Notes under the pieces: model-generated | What the model was told of the DNA's origin: nothing | Seen by the model: only the letters and a program-made list of their open reading frames with translations | Databases searched by the model: none | Shown: positions 16,820 to 25,175 of the stretch, piece by piece | Layout of the letters: the number at the start of each line of letters is the position of its first letter | How positions within the stretch are numbered: the first letter of the stretch is position 1 | Program-made: the position numbers and the translations under genes | Assembly: GCA_903892315.1 (NCBI GenBank) | Contig: CAITHY010000142.1 | Coordinates: forward strand, 1-36,974 | Length of the DNA: 36,974 nt | Source: an uncultured beta proteobacterium | GTDB taxonomy: Bacteria > Pseudomonadota > Gammaproteobacteria > Burkholderiales > Burkholderiaceae | Direction: 5' to 3'

Positions 16820-17890
16820 ATGTCAAAGAAATTACGAGTTGGAATCTTAGAGGGTGATGACATTGGTCATGAGATCGTACCTGTAGCAGTTGAGATTGCT
16901 AAGGCAGCCGCCAAGTTGCATCTGGTGGATATTGAATGGGTTTCTCTGCCAATTGGCAGGCGTGCACTGGATACCCATGGCCATACTCTTCCACCAGAAA
17001 CTTTAGAAAAACTACATACTTTAGATGGCTGGATCTTAGGGCCAATCGGTCATCGCGCTTACCCAAAGCAAGCGAATGCAATTAATCCCCACCCTATCTT
17101 GCGCAAGCAATTTAATTTATTTGCAAATGTAAGGCCAACGCGCTCTTATCCAGACATAGGCTGTCTTCGTGATGATATTGATTTGATTATTGTTCGTGAA
17201 AATAATGAGGGCTTTCAGCCAGACCGAAATATGTTAGTTGGCAATGCCGAGTTTCGTCCAAGTGATGAGATGACGCTCTCTATGCGTGTAATTACAAGAA
17301 CTGGTAGTCGACGTGTGGCACAGGCTGCGTATGAACTTGCAAGACAGCGAAAGAAGCATTTAACTTATGTACATAAAGATACAGTCTTTAAGTTGGGTTG
17401 CGGGATGTTTGTTGAGGAATGTAAAAAATTAGCCCCCGAATATCCAGATGTGCTTGTTGACGATGTGATTGTGGATACGATGGCAATGCGCCTAGTGCGT
17501 GATCCACAAAACTTTGATGTGATTGTTACTACGAATATGTTTGGCGACATCTTGTCGGATGAGGCTGCTGGCCTCGTAGGGGGACTGGGAATGGCCCCTG
17601 GATTGTGTATTGGCGATGGTGATGTGGTGATGGCGCAAGCTACTCATGGATCGGCTCCTGATATCGCAGGTAAAGGTATTGCCAATCCATACTCCATGAT
17701 TGAATCAACCCGCATGATGTTCGATTGGCTCGGGCATAGTAGAAGCATCCCCGAGGCTGTGGCGATGGCAAGATCGATGGCAGAGGCAACCACAATAGCC
17801 CTAGCGAACCCGAATGCCCGGACTGGGGATATCAATGGCAAAGGAAATACTGCCTCAATGGCAAAAGCAGTCTTAGAGGCTTTGAAGTGA
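16820..17890 (+). CDS. Isocitrate/isopropylmalate dehydrogenase family protein
   Basis: A 356-aa cytosolic enzyme of the beta-decarboxylating dehydrogenase family. Visible motifs are [14 protein letters not shown] at the N-terminus, NLFANVRP with the substrate-binding arginine, RENNEGFQ, the [10 protein letters not shown] lysine segment, and the metal site [35 protein letters not shown] is the cofactor segment. A leuB gene would be with leuCD, which are absent, so a substrate other than isopropylmalate is likely (malate, tartrate or a similar hydroxyacid). It is 54 bp upstream of the exported hydroxyacid oxidase and in the same direction, so both may act on related 2-hydroxy acids. Confidence 0.85.
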   Translation: MSKKLRVGILEGDDIGHEIVPVAVEIAKAAAKLHLVDIEWVSLPIGRRALDTHGHTLPPETLEKLHTLDGWILGPIGHRAYPKQANAINPHPILRKQFNLFANVRPTRSYPDIGCLRDDIDLIIVRENNEGFQPDRNMLVGNAEFRPSDEMTLSMRVITRTGSRRVAQAAYELARQRKKHLTYVHKDTVFKLGCGMFVEECKKLAPEYPDVLVDDVIVDTMAMRLVRDPQNFDVIVTTNMFGDILSDEAAGLVGGLGMAPGLCIGDGDVVMAQATHGSAPDIAGKGIANPYSMIESTRMMFDWLGHSRSIPEAVAMARSMAEATTIALANPNARTGDINGKGNTASMAKAVLEALK

Positions 17891-17944
17891 TGTAATAAAG
17901 TGGTTGGAATTCATGTGGCTTATAAAGATAACAATGGAGAAAAC

Positions 17945-19219
17945 ATGAGTAATAGTAAAGACCGAGACGAACAACGTAGGCAACTATTAACTTGGCTGGC
18001 AGCCAGCCCATTATTTGCGCTTAGTGCCAATCAAGATCTTTTCGCACAGGAGATCAAGGATCCTAAGGAGTTAATCAGAAATTTCACTAAGCGTCCAGAC
18101 CCCATGGTATGGGCCCCCAATACTCCTTTAGATCTGATTTCTAATCCAAAGGAAGCCATCAATGTTTTTGATTTTGAGCCAGTAGCATTTACAAAAGTAC
18201 CGCCAGCACACTTTGCATACATGGCATCAGGAATTGATGACGAAGTAACATTGCGAGCCAATCGCACCTCATTTCTCAAGTACCAATTGCGTCCTCGCCG
18301 TTTGCGCGATGTCAGTCAAATTGATACTTCAATTACGTTATTTGGAACTAAATGGCACTCCCCCATCATCATTGCCCCTACTGGTGGCAACAAAGCATAT
18401 GACCCCGAGGGAGAGGTTGCTGTTGCTAGGGCGGCGAGAGCAGGGGGTTTCTTAAATATTCTGTCAAATGCAGGTGCCTCCACTATCGAAGAAGTGATTG
18501 CAGCTCGGCAAGGCGAGGTTTGGTTTCAGCTATATGCCACTTCAAGCCCGGCTGTGGCCAAGCAAGTGATTCGGCGTGTTGAAAAAGCTGGGGCGCCAGT
18601 ATTAGAAATTACTGTTGATCGTAATGGTGGAAGGAATCAAGAAACATTTGCACGCCTTAGGAAGTTAGATCCACGTAATTGTGCAGGCTGTCACGTACAT
18701 GGCATTGGTAGCGCGCAAGATAGACCAAACTATGATGGTATTGATATGACAGGCGTCAAGATGTCGTCCTCAAATATGACTTGGGATTTTATTAAGCAAG
18801 TTCGCGACGTTACTAAGATGAAGATCATCATCAAGGGAATTTTGACTGAGGAAGACGCGCAACTTTGTCTCAAGTATGGGGTTGATGGTATTCATGTATC
18901 GAACCATGGCGGTAGAAGTGAGGATGGCGGTCGCGGTTCAATTGAATGCTTGCCTGAAGTAGTTAAAGTAGCAAAAGGTAAGGTGCCCATTCTGTTCGAT
19001 AGCGGTATTCGTCGAGGCAGTGACGTATTCAAGGCGATGGCATTAGGCGCTAATGCGGTGTGTGTTGGACGACCTTATCTCTGGGGCCTCGGTGCTTTTG
19101 GCCAGCCAGGCGTAGAGCGTGTGATGGATATTCTGCAGACTGAATTCCAGTCAACTATGCAGCAAATGGGCGCTGCCAATATTGCAGCGATTCAATCATC
19201 CATGATCTATAAATCTTAA
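17945..19219 (+). CDS. Exported FMN-dependent alpha-hydroxyacid oxidase with internal CXXCH
   Basis: I chose the ATG at 17945 (424 aa), since TGGAGAA stands just upstream and the protein then begins with a Tat-type signal (QRRQLLTWLAASPLFALSA). The fold is the LldD/glycolate oxidase FMN barrel. Seen are YMASGIDDE (Tyr92), IIIAPTGGN, IIIKGI with Lys298, and the catalytic His321 in VSNHGGR. Arg356/357 is in FDSGIRRG and the phosphate site is VCVGRPYLWG. A CAGCH haem c motif sits at 246-250, in the loop just before the strand that carries Lys298. If haem is attached there, the enzyme is a periplasmic flavocytochrome. It follows the isopropylmalate-family gene. Confidence 0.87.
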   Translation: MSNSKDRDEQRRQLLTWLAASPLFALSANQDLFAQEIKDPKELIRNFTKRPDPMVWAPNTPLDLISNPKEAINVFDFEPVAFTKVPPAHFAYMASGIDDEVTLRANRTSFLKYQLRPRRLRDVSQIDTSITLFGTKWHSPIIIAPTGGNKAYDPEGEVAVARAARAGGFLNILSNAGASTIEEVIAARQGEVWFQLYATSSPAVAKQVIRRVEKAGAPVLEITVDRNGGRNQETFARLRKLDPRNCAGCHVHGIGSAQDRPNYDGIDMTGVKMSSSNMTWDFIKQVRDVTKMKIIIKGILTEEDAQLCLKYGVDGIHVSNHGGRSEDGGRGSIECLPEVVKVAKGKVPILFDSGIRRGSDVFKAMALGANAVCVGRPYLWGLGAFGQPGVERVMDILQTEFQSTMQQMGAANIAAIQSSMIYKS

Positions 19220-19525
19220 GAATTTTTACCTTCTATAGAGCGCTTTGGAGCAATACTTATTTCCTCACAAAACGCTTTGGAGTAACGAGGTGTTAGATAG
19301 TTGCTCCAAAAAATTCTTTTGATCCGTGGTTCAAGTCCTGTTGCGCCCGCTACTTTACATAACACTCATTCGAGTAGCAGTTTTCTCGAGTGAAAATGTG
19401 TGGCTAACGTTTAAATCACGTAAGATACATTAGACTTTTTCAACAAGAAAAAATACCCTTATTTTATGTATCGAATATTTAAAAAAGACACGCTCATTAA
19501 ATTAAGAGGTTACACCTGCTATTGT
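19220..19525. other. Intergenic region with partial dispersed repeat
   Basis: 306 bp with no gene between convergent units. It holds the partial repeat copy at 19276-19353. After that, CACTC(ATT)CGAG can pair with CTCGAGTG around 19367-19397, which may act as a weak transcription stop. Confidence 0.5.
19276..19353 (+). repeat. Dispersed intergenic repeat, partial copy (19.3 kb)
   Basis: Hairpin 2 is present as TTTGGAGTAAC (19276-19286) with GTTGCTCCAAA (19300-19310) and a 13-nt loop. It goes directly into a tRNA-3'-like tail (TTTGATCCGTGGTTCAAGTC and CTGTTGCGCCCGC), with a canonical-looking TTCAAGT loop but a mostly unpaired T stem. The central box of the other copies is missing. Confidence 0.65.
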
Positions 19526-20581
19526 TTACGTCTTGAAGCGGGGCATTAATTTAACTGCATTATTACGCGTGATCTGTTGAATATCTTGTTGTGTAAAGCC
19601 GTAATTAATTAGCCCCTTTACGTTATCTTCGCTCGTACGGTAGGGGTAATCTGAGCCAAACAAGACTTGATCTTTTTTAACAAGTTGTAACAAGGAAGAT
19701 AGTGCATAGGGATTGGATGACCACGCGGTATCATAGTAAAAGCGCTGCAATTCATACATCACGCCGTTAGGCACGCGTGCTTGTAGTTTTGGATCGATGA
19801 CAGGCATATTTTGTAAACGCTCAGTCAAAAATGGTACGGTCCCGCCTGCATGGGAAAAGATATATTTGATGTCAGGTGTACGCGCTGCAGTCCCAGAAAA
19901 GATGATATTGACAATTGTGCGACTCGTGTCGGTACCATATTCAATTACAGTTGGAGGGGTATCGGGTAGTAGATTATTGCAGCAGTTAGCAGATGTTGGG
20001 TGGGTATACAAAATCGCCTTGCGACGATTCAGTTCCTCGAGCACAGGCGTGAAATAAGGGTGCCCCAGCCATTTATCTCCGTAGCTAGTCAGAAGGCCGA
20101 TACCATCCGCCTTAAGAACATCCATTGCGTATTCAATTTCTCTTAAGGCATCATCGATATCTTGTAATGGCAGAATTGCAAATGAACCAAATCGACCTTT
20201 ATTCTCGCTGGATAGCTTAGCAGCATACTCATTATTCTCACGAGCAAATTTTTTGGCTAAGTCAGCGCTTAGAAAGCTGACTTGAGGAGTTGTTGCCGAA
20301 AGAATTGCCGTTGCAGTACCGGCTCGATCCATGTCATCTAAGGTGGCATTTAATGACCAATTTAAGGCGGATGATGCAGCCATTTTCCTTTCCATCATGA
20401 TGCTTAGCAAGCTTGGGGCAAAAAAATGATGATGGGTATCAATCCTATCCCGATTACCAAGGACGGTAGGTTTAGGAGTGGCAGCTTTGCTGGGTAGTAC
20501 AGAAATTGCTAGCCCCCCAACTAAACCGCTTAAAAATTTTCTGCGGGAAGGGCGGCAGGCGCAATACATTTTATGAGACAT
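19526..20581 (-). CDS. Tat-exported amidohydrolase, ACMSD-like
   Basis: I chose the start at 20581 (351 aa), where TTGGAG precedes the ATG and the protein begins close to a classic twin-arginine signal PSRRKFLSGLVGG (11-23). The metal motif is DTHHHFF (His50, His52). Later, a His in IFSHAGGTVPF and the Asp in LFGSDYPYRT complete an ACMSD/amidohydrolase-2 site. This family contains decarboxylases and hydrolases of aromatic or lactone acids, normally cytosolic. A Tat signal on such an enzyme is notable. It is divergent from the intradiol dioxygenase operon, which suggests a shared substrate theme, though no proof is visible. Confidence 0.83.
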   Translation of the reverse strand: MSHKMYCACRPSRRKFLSGLVGGLAISVLPSKAATPKPTVLGNRDRIDTHHHFFAPSLLSIMMERKMAASSALNWSLNATLDDMDRAGTATAILSATTPQVSFLSADLAKKFARENNEYAAKLSSENKGRFGSFAILPLQDIDDALREIEYAMDVLKADGIGLLTSYGDKWLGHPYFTPVLEELNRRKAILYTHPTSANCCNNLLPDTPPTVIEYGTDTSRTIVNIIFSGTAARTPDIKYIFSHAGGTVPFLTERLQNMPVIDPKLQARVPNGVMYELQRFYYDTAWSSNPYALSSLLQLVKKDQVLFGSDYPYRTSEDNVKGLINYGFTQQDIQQITRNNAVKLMPRFKT

Positions 20582-20732
20582 ATTTACTCCAAGGTTTGAT
20601 ATTAAATATGGTTCTAGTGCGAATCCTGTTGCCATAACTATTGATTCAGCCTGAATTGACATTGGCAACGACTTTTCTTTAGGTTGACATTCAAATATTA
20701 ACCCAATTAGATAAGCATTTTGGTATCAAATA

Positions 20733-20755
20733 AAATTACACTACTATAGTAATTT
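20733..20755. promoter_or_regulatory. Inverted repeat in the amidohydrolase upstream region
   Basis: AAATTAC (20733-20739) and GTAATTT (20749-20755) are perfect arms with a 9-bp spacer. This resembles a T-N11-A LysR-type half-site arrangement, and it lies about 150 bp upstream of the minus-strand start at 20581. No regulator is adjacent. Confidence 0.4.
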
Positions 20756-20807
20756 ATGGTTCCTGCTTTTTTGATACTAATATCTTGTTTTGTGATTGGA
20801 GCGACGA

Positions 20808-21105
20808 ATGGAAAAGAAATTTATTCTCATGAGGTTGCTTTAGGTTGTGGCGGGCCTTATGATCCCCTTAATATAATTTTTGACCCAGTCCGGTAGGCTC
20901 GATCAGGAGTCAGATTGCCTAAGGAGCCTGCAATCTTGCGCTCTACAGTTTTTTAACGCTTTCAATTGTAGGCCCCATTATTAACTTTTCTAGCGTTGGC
21001 CATAAAGATAGCGTTCAAAATATTGAAAAAATTGGTCGATTTTGCTGGAGCTTGGTAGTTAGAGATTTGCTAGAGAATAGTATTTATGAAACTGGGGGGC
21101 TGGTA
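20808..21105 (+). pseudogene. Flavin reductase family (FMN-binding split barrel) relic
   Basis: Three pieces in different frames retain the order of a DIM6/NTAB-type flavin reductase. The first reads HEVALGCGGPYDPLNIIFDP (from 20828), which matches the YDPLNAII.PRP region. The second reads FFNAFNCRP (20949-20975). The third reads SVGHKDSVQNIEKIGRF then CWSLVVRDLLENS (20992-21084), which matches the KDS..NI..TGEF..NLVT.DL motif. Stops and frame changes between them rule out a functional gene. Flavin reductases often supply reduced flavin to the monooxygenases that feed intradiol dioxygenases, so this relic was probably part of the following operon. Confidence 0.75.
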
Positions 21106-21199
21106 TATATTGAGAGGCGGAGCTCCTCCGAATTATTGTAATATTTGTCCCGAGTATTTAATAAAACTCGGTTGACTTACTTTAAAAAAAGGTTCTTAC

Positions 21200-22066
21200 A
21201 TGACATTAATTACAAGTCCCGAATCTATTTTAGACATCACGATTGCAGCAATGCAAAACACTCATGATGAGCGACTCAAAACTCTCGTAACTTCTCTGGC
21301 AAAACATTTACATCAATTTGTATTGGAGAATCAACTAACTGAGCTCGAGTTCGAAAGGGCACTGCAATTTATTGTGGGCATTGGTCAAGCAACTGGAAAA
21401 AATACTAACGAGGTTGTTCTTGCGGCTGATATTTTGGGCGTCTCCTCTTTGGTTTCTACTATCAATAATTTGGATGTGGATGGCGTTTCCTATGCTGCAT
21501 TACTTGGACCATTCTGGCGTAAAAATGCTCCTTTGTGCTCATGGGGAGATAGTATCTCTAGGACTGATTTGGGTGGCCAAGCAATGGAAGTTTGCGGTCG
21601 CATTATCGATGAATCAAAACAGCCCGTAATTGGCGCAATTGTGGATGTTTGGCACTCTTCACCTGTAGGTTTTTATGAAAATCAAGACGAACGTCAGGGA
21701 GATATGAATTTACGTGGCCGCTTTCAGACTAATGAAAATGGCGAATTCTTTTTTACCACTATCCGTCCATCTGGATACCCTGTACCCACCAATGGTCCAT
21801 GCGGTGAATTATTGCGCGCGCAAAACAGGCATCCAAATAGGCCGGCTCATATTCACTTTATGATTTCAAAACCTGGTTATAAGGTTTTAATCACTCAGGT
21901 TTTTGATTCGACTGATGAAAACTTAGAAAGTGATCCAGTATTTGGCGTCTCTAAACAACTGGTTGGTGAGTATTTAACAGACTCAGCTACTGGTATTTGC
22001 AAGTTGAATCATTCTTTTGTATTGCAGGCTGGTAAAATGGTATTTCCAGCGCCACCTATCCCTTAG
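21200..22066 (+). CDS. Intradiol ring-cleavage dioxygenase, hydroxyquinol/catechol 1,2-type
   Basis: A 288-aa cytosolic non-haem iron enzyme. The N-terminal dioxygenase domain (1-100) is followed by LLGPFW at 101-106 and the catalytic domain. The four Fe(III) ligands are visible: Tyr159 in VGFYENQ, Tyr193 in PSGYPVP, and His217 and His219 in RPAHIHF. Spacing fits the family. Intradiol cleavage of hydroxyquinol or catechol gives maleylacetate or muconate. The LLGPFW segment and N-terminal helix domain fit the hydroxyquinol and chlorocatechol group better than protocatechuate dioxygenase. It begins the operon that continues with SDR, BKACE and MDR genes. Substrate choice within the family is not settled. 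Confidence 0.88.
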   Translation: MTLITSPESILDITIAAMQNTHDERLKTLVTSLAKHLHQFVLENQLTELEFERALQFIVGIGQATGKNTNEVVLAADILGVSSLVSTINNLDVDGVSYAALLGPFWRKNAPLCSWGDSISRTDLGGQAMEVCGRIIDESKQPVIGAIVDVWHSSPVGFYENQDERQGDMNLRGRFQTNENGEFFFTTIRPSGYPVPTNGPCGELLRAQNRHPNRPAHIHFMISKPGYKVLITQVFDSTDENLESDPVFGVSKQLVGEYLTDSATGICKLNHSFVLQAGKMVFPAPPIP

Positions 22067-22072
22067 GAATTT

Positions 22073-22834
22073 ATGAGCACATTTCAGTCTGTAGATGATT
22101 TAAAGAATAAAGTTGCAGTCATTATTGGAGGTAGTGGTGCGATTGGCTTTGCTGCAGCAAAGCGGCTGGCTGAACTTGGGGCTACCTGCATCTTGGTTGG
22201 GCGTAACGCTATTGAAAAAGGTGAAAAACAGATCGGTCAGTTGCCAGCTGGAAATCATTTTTGTTTAAATGCCTCTATTGTCGATTCTGCAAGTCTATTG
22301 GCAGCCGCCAAGGAGGTGAAGGAGCGTGTAGGTCGTTGTGATATTTTGATTAACTCGGCTGGTTTTACTAAGCCTATACCGGCTGCAAATTTAGATGCAC
22401 TAACCGATGATTTAATTGATGATATCTTGAAGGCAAATTTCCGTGGGGTCTTTTCATCCATTCGGGCTTTTCAGGAATTACTAAAAGCAAATAGAGACGG
22501 TCTGATTGTGAATGTCTCATCCATTGCTGGTTTTACTGGGGTTGGGAGCAATCTTGCTTACGTAGCAGCAAAGGCGGGATTAGATATTGTTAGTGAGTCA
22601 CTTGCAAAAGTCCTGGCGCCAGACATTCGCGTTCTTTGTGTTTCTCCTGGCGTAGTTGATTCAGCATTTGTTCCTGGCCGTGGAGATGACTTTAATGATA
22701 AGACTGCGGCTACCACGCCGCTTAAGCGAATCGGTACCCCCGATGATGTCGCCGCTGCTATCGAAGCTTGCGCTACCCGTCTTCGTTTTTCAACCGGAAT
22801 GCGAATCGTGGTTGACGGCGGCCGCCATCTTTAA
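22073..22834 (+). CDS. Short-chain dehydrogenase/reductase (SDR)
   Basis: A 253-aa classical SDR. The cofactor motif is GGSGAIGFA (19-27). NSAG is at 94-97, with the catalytic NVSS (Ser149/150) and YVAAK (Tyr163, Lys167). The C-terminal TGMRIVVDGGRHL ending is typical. It starts six bases after the dioxygenase stop, so it is translated from the same message. It probably reduces or oxidises a ring-cleavage product or a related hydroxy acid. The exact reaction cannot be read from the sequence. Confidence 0.87.
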   Translation: MSTFQSVDDLKNKVAVIIGGSGAIGFAAAKRLAELGATCILVGRNAIEKGEKQIGQLPAGNHFCLNASIVDSASLLAAAKEVKERVGRCDILINSAGFTKPIPAANLDALTDDLIDDILKANFRGVFSSIRAFQELLKANRDGLIVNVSSIAGFTGVGSNLAYVAAKAGLDIVSESLAKVLAPDIRVLCVSPGVVDSAFVPGRGDDFNDKTAATTPLKRIGTPDDVAAAIEACATRLRFSTGMRIVVDGGRHL

Positions 22835-22850
22835 TTAAAAGTATTGAGAT

Positions 22851-23738
22851 ATGAGTCAAAAAACTTTACTTACTTGCGCTGTAACCGGTAATCTGACTGC
22901 ACCTGATCAGACCCCTTACTTACCTATTACTCCAAATCAAATTGCTGATGAGTGCCTGGCCTCAGCAGAAGCAGGGGCTGCTGCCGTCCATATTCATGTA
23001 CGCAATCCTCAGACCGGCAGACCTTCAATGGAATTGGATCTCTACCGCGAAGTGTTTAATCAGATTCGTAATGTCAATTCACAATTAATTATCAATCTCA
23101 CTACTGGCCCTGGTGGCCGTTTTATACCAAGTATTGAGGATCCTCGTATTGCAGCTCCCGGCTCAAGCTTGATACAGCCTGAAAAACGGGTAACGCATAT
23201 TACTGCTCTAAAGCCTGATATCTGCACCTTAGATCTGAATACGATGAATTCAGGTGCTGATGTTGTGATCAATACTCCGCGTAATGTTCGAATTATGGCG
23301 AATATCATACGAGAAGCCGGTGTTAAGCCTGAGTTAGAAATTTTTGATTCAGGTGATATGCATTTGGCGCGAGATCTGATTGCCGATGGAACGATTGAAG
23401 GACCTGGCTTGTGGTCGTTTGTGACCGGAGTGAAATATGGTTTTTCTTCATCCCCGGAAACTTTGCTATATGCCCGTAACCTGTTGCCTTCTGGTGCTAT
23501 CTGGTCAGGTTTTGGTATTGGACGTTTTGAGTTTCCAATGGTTGCGCAGGCTTGGCTTGCTGGTGGGCACGTGCGGGTTGGAATGGAAGATAATCTATAT
23601 CTAGAAAAAGGTGTACTCGCAAAGAGTAATGCTGAGTTAGTTGCTAAAGCGAAACGCATTATCAATGATTTGGGCGGTGAATTAGCTAGTCCAGAGGAGG
23701 CCCGTTCAATGCTAAATTTACCCAAAAAATTATCATAA
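22851..23738 (+). CDS. BKACE family beta-keto acid cleavage enzyme (DUF849)
   Basis: A 295-aa TIM-barrel enzyme of the BKACE family, whose founder is the 3-keto-5-aminohexanoate cleavage enzyme of lysine fermentation. Seen are the metal-binding HIHVRNP (His47, His49), NLTTGPGGR, TLDLNTMNSG and the C-terminal GGHVRVGMEDNLYL, which carries the expected Glu ligand. BKACE members condense a beta-keto acid with acetyl-CoA to give acetoacetate and a CoA ester. No lysine-fermentation genes are near. Its place after an intradiol dioxygenase and an SDR suggests that it cleaves a beta-keto acid made from the ring-cleavage product, an inference from the operon. Confidence 0.85.
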   Translation: MSQKTLLTCAVTGNLTAPDQTPYLPITPNQIADECLASAEAGAAAVHIHVRNPQTGRPSMELDLYREVFNQIRNVNSQLIINLTTGPGGRFIPSIEDPRIAAPGSSLIQPEKRVTHITALKPDICTLDLNTMNSGADVVINTPRNVRIMANIIREAGVKPELEIFDSGDMHLARDLIADGTIEGPGLWSFVTGVKYGFSSSPETLLYARNLLPSGAIWSGFGIGRFEFPMVAQAWLAGGHVRVGMEDNLYLEKGVLAKSNAELVAKAKRIINDLGGELASPEEARSMLNLPKKLS

Positions 23739-23760
23739 AAATTGGTAAAGAGAGATAACA

Positions 23761-24753
23761 ATGCAATATGAAAATTTGCGTGCAATACGTTTGCATGAAA
23801 AGGTGTCGTCAATTGACGAGCTTTTACCTATGATTGAGATGCAACAGCCACCTACCTTGCATCAGGGAGAGGCATTAGTCCGTGTGGTGAGTGCAGGCGT
23901 CAATCCTAGTGACGTTAAAGCAGCATTAGGAATTATGCCAAAAGCTATTTTCCCACGTATTCCGGGTCGCGATTTTGCTGGTGTAGTAGTAGATGGCCCT
24001 AATGCATGGCTTGGTAAAGAAGTTTGGGGCTCTGGCGGTGACGTGGGAATAACTCGCAATGGGTCTCATGCAGGTTGGCTAGTTTTACCTGAACATGCCC
24101 TTCATGAAAAACCGCAGAACTTGAGTTTTGAGGAGGCAGGCTCGGTTGGCGTGCCATTTGTTACTGCACTCGAGGGTTTTCGCAGAAGTGGCATGCCTCA
24201 GTCCGATCAGGTTGTAGTAGTTATGGGCGCGAATGGAAAAGTAGGTCAGGCGGCAGTACAAATTGCTGCAATGAATGGGGCCAAAGTCATTGCTGTGCAA
24301 CGTTTTGACTCTTTTAGCGCTCATGCATGTAATGAAGTGAGTGTGATTAATGCTAAAGGCTTGGTAGCAGGGCAAATTGCGGAACAGGTTCAGAAGTTAA
24401 GTAATGGCAAGGGTGCCAATATTATTTTCAATACTGTTGGAAGCGCTTATTTTGAAGCTGCCAATAAGTCACTGGCAAAAGGAGGCACTCAGATTTTTAT
24501 TGCAACCCAAGATAGAGCTGTGCCATTTGACATTTTTACTTTTTATCGTGGTATGCATAGCTTTGTTGGAATCGATACACTGGCGCTAGATTGTATTGAG
24601 TCTACAAAACTGTTAAACCAATTAAGGCCTGGTTTTGAATCTAAGCAACTGAAGGCATTTCATATAGATCGGTCTTTCAAAATAGAGGATGCTTTAGAGG
24701 CTTATAAACTAGTTTTAAGTGGTTCTCCTAAACGGGTTGTTTTTAATTTATAG
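23761..24753 (+). CDS. MDR-family quinone oxidoreductase / enoyl reductase-like
   Basis: A 330-aa medium-chain dehydrogenase/reductase. The N-terminal GroES-like domain (VRVVSAGVNPSDVKA, then FPRIPGRDFAGVV) is followed by the Rossmann domain with VVVMGANGKVGQAAVQIAA. The structural zinc cysteines of alcohol dehydrogenases are not seen, so it belongs to the zinc-free quinone reductase/enoyl reductase branch and uses NAD(P)H. It is 22 bp after the BKACE gene with a GAGAGA ribosome site. It may reduce an unsaturated intermediate such as a maleylacetate-like compound; that role is inferred from position and not shown by residues. Confidence 0.82.
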   Translation: MQYENLRAIRLHEKVSSIDELLPMIEMQQPPTLHQGEALVRVVSAGVNPSDVKAALGIMPKAIFPRIPGRDFAGVVVDGPNAWLGKEVWGSGGDVGITRNGSHAGWLVLPEHALHEKPQNLSFEEAGSVGVPFVTALEGFRRSGMPQSDQVVVVMGANGKVGQAAVQIAAMNGAKVIAVQRFDSFSAHACNEVSVINAKGLVAGQIAEQVQKLSNGKGANIIFNTVGSAYFEAANKSLAKGGTQIFIATQDRAVPFDIFTFYRGMHSFVGIDTLALDCIESTKLLNQLRPGFESKQLKAFHIDRSFKIEDALEAYKLVLSGSPKRVVFNL

Positions 24754-24765
24754 CCAGTGTGATTT

Positions 24766-25116
24766 ATGTACATTACTAGATTTAAAGAAGCAAATACATA
24801 TCAAGCCCCCAATCATGATGATATGACCTGCTATCGTCTTCAAGGTAAAGAGGCTAGTCCTTGTAATTCAATGTGGATGGGTATGAGTATTTTTGAGCCT
24901 GGGGGGCAAACTGCACTTGATGGCTCAACAGTAGAAAAGATCTATTTTGTAGTGGAGGGCGAGATAGCAGTATTTTGTGAGTCTGAAGATGGCCTTAAGT
25001 CAGACGATATTTTGCGTGAAAATGATTCTTGCGCTTTTTTGGCCGGTGAAAAAAGACAGCTAAAAAATTTAAGTGGCCAAATTGCGAAGGTTGTTTTAAT
25101 TATGAGATCAAATTAA
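24766..25116 (+). CDS. Single-domain cupin
   Basis: A 116-aa protein with one cupin barrel. The first motif is degenerate (MSIFEPGGQTALDGSTVEKI with YFVVEGEIAVF) and keeps few metal-binding histidines. The second (DSCAFLAGEKRQLKN) likewise lacks the usual His. It may therefore not bind a metal in the standard way, or may bind through other residues. It is 12 bp after the MDR gene and in the same operon. Roles such as isomerase, ligand-binding regulator or accessory protein are all possible. Confidence 0.75.
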   Translation: MYITRFKEANTYQAPNHDDMTCYRLQGKEASPCNSMWMGMSIFEPGGQTALDGSTVEKIYFVVEGEIAVFCESEDGLKSDDILRENDSCAFLAGEKRQLKNLSGQIAKVVLIMRSN

Positions 25117-25175
25117 AGCAATCAATTGCATTATTTGATATAAAAGCGACAATCATAAGGAAAGTGGTGTTTAGT

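Noticed and set aside
23060..23812. A 250-aa open frame on the minus strand.
   Set aside because: It lies antisense to the BKACE gene, has low-complexity composition and no family motif. It is a shadow frame.
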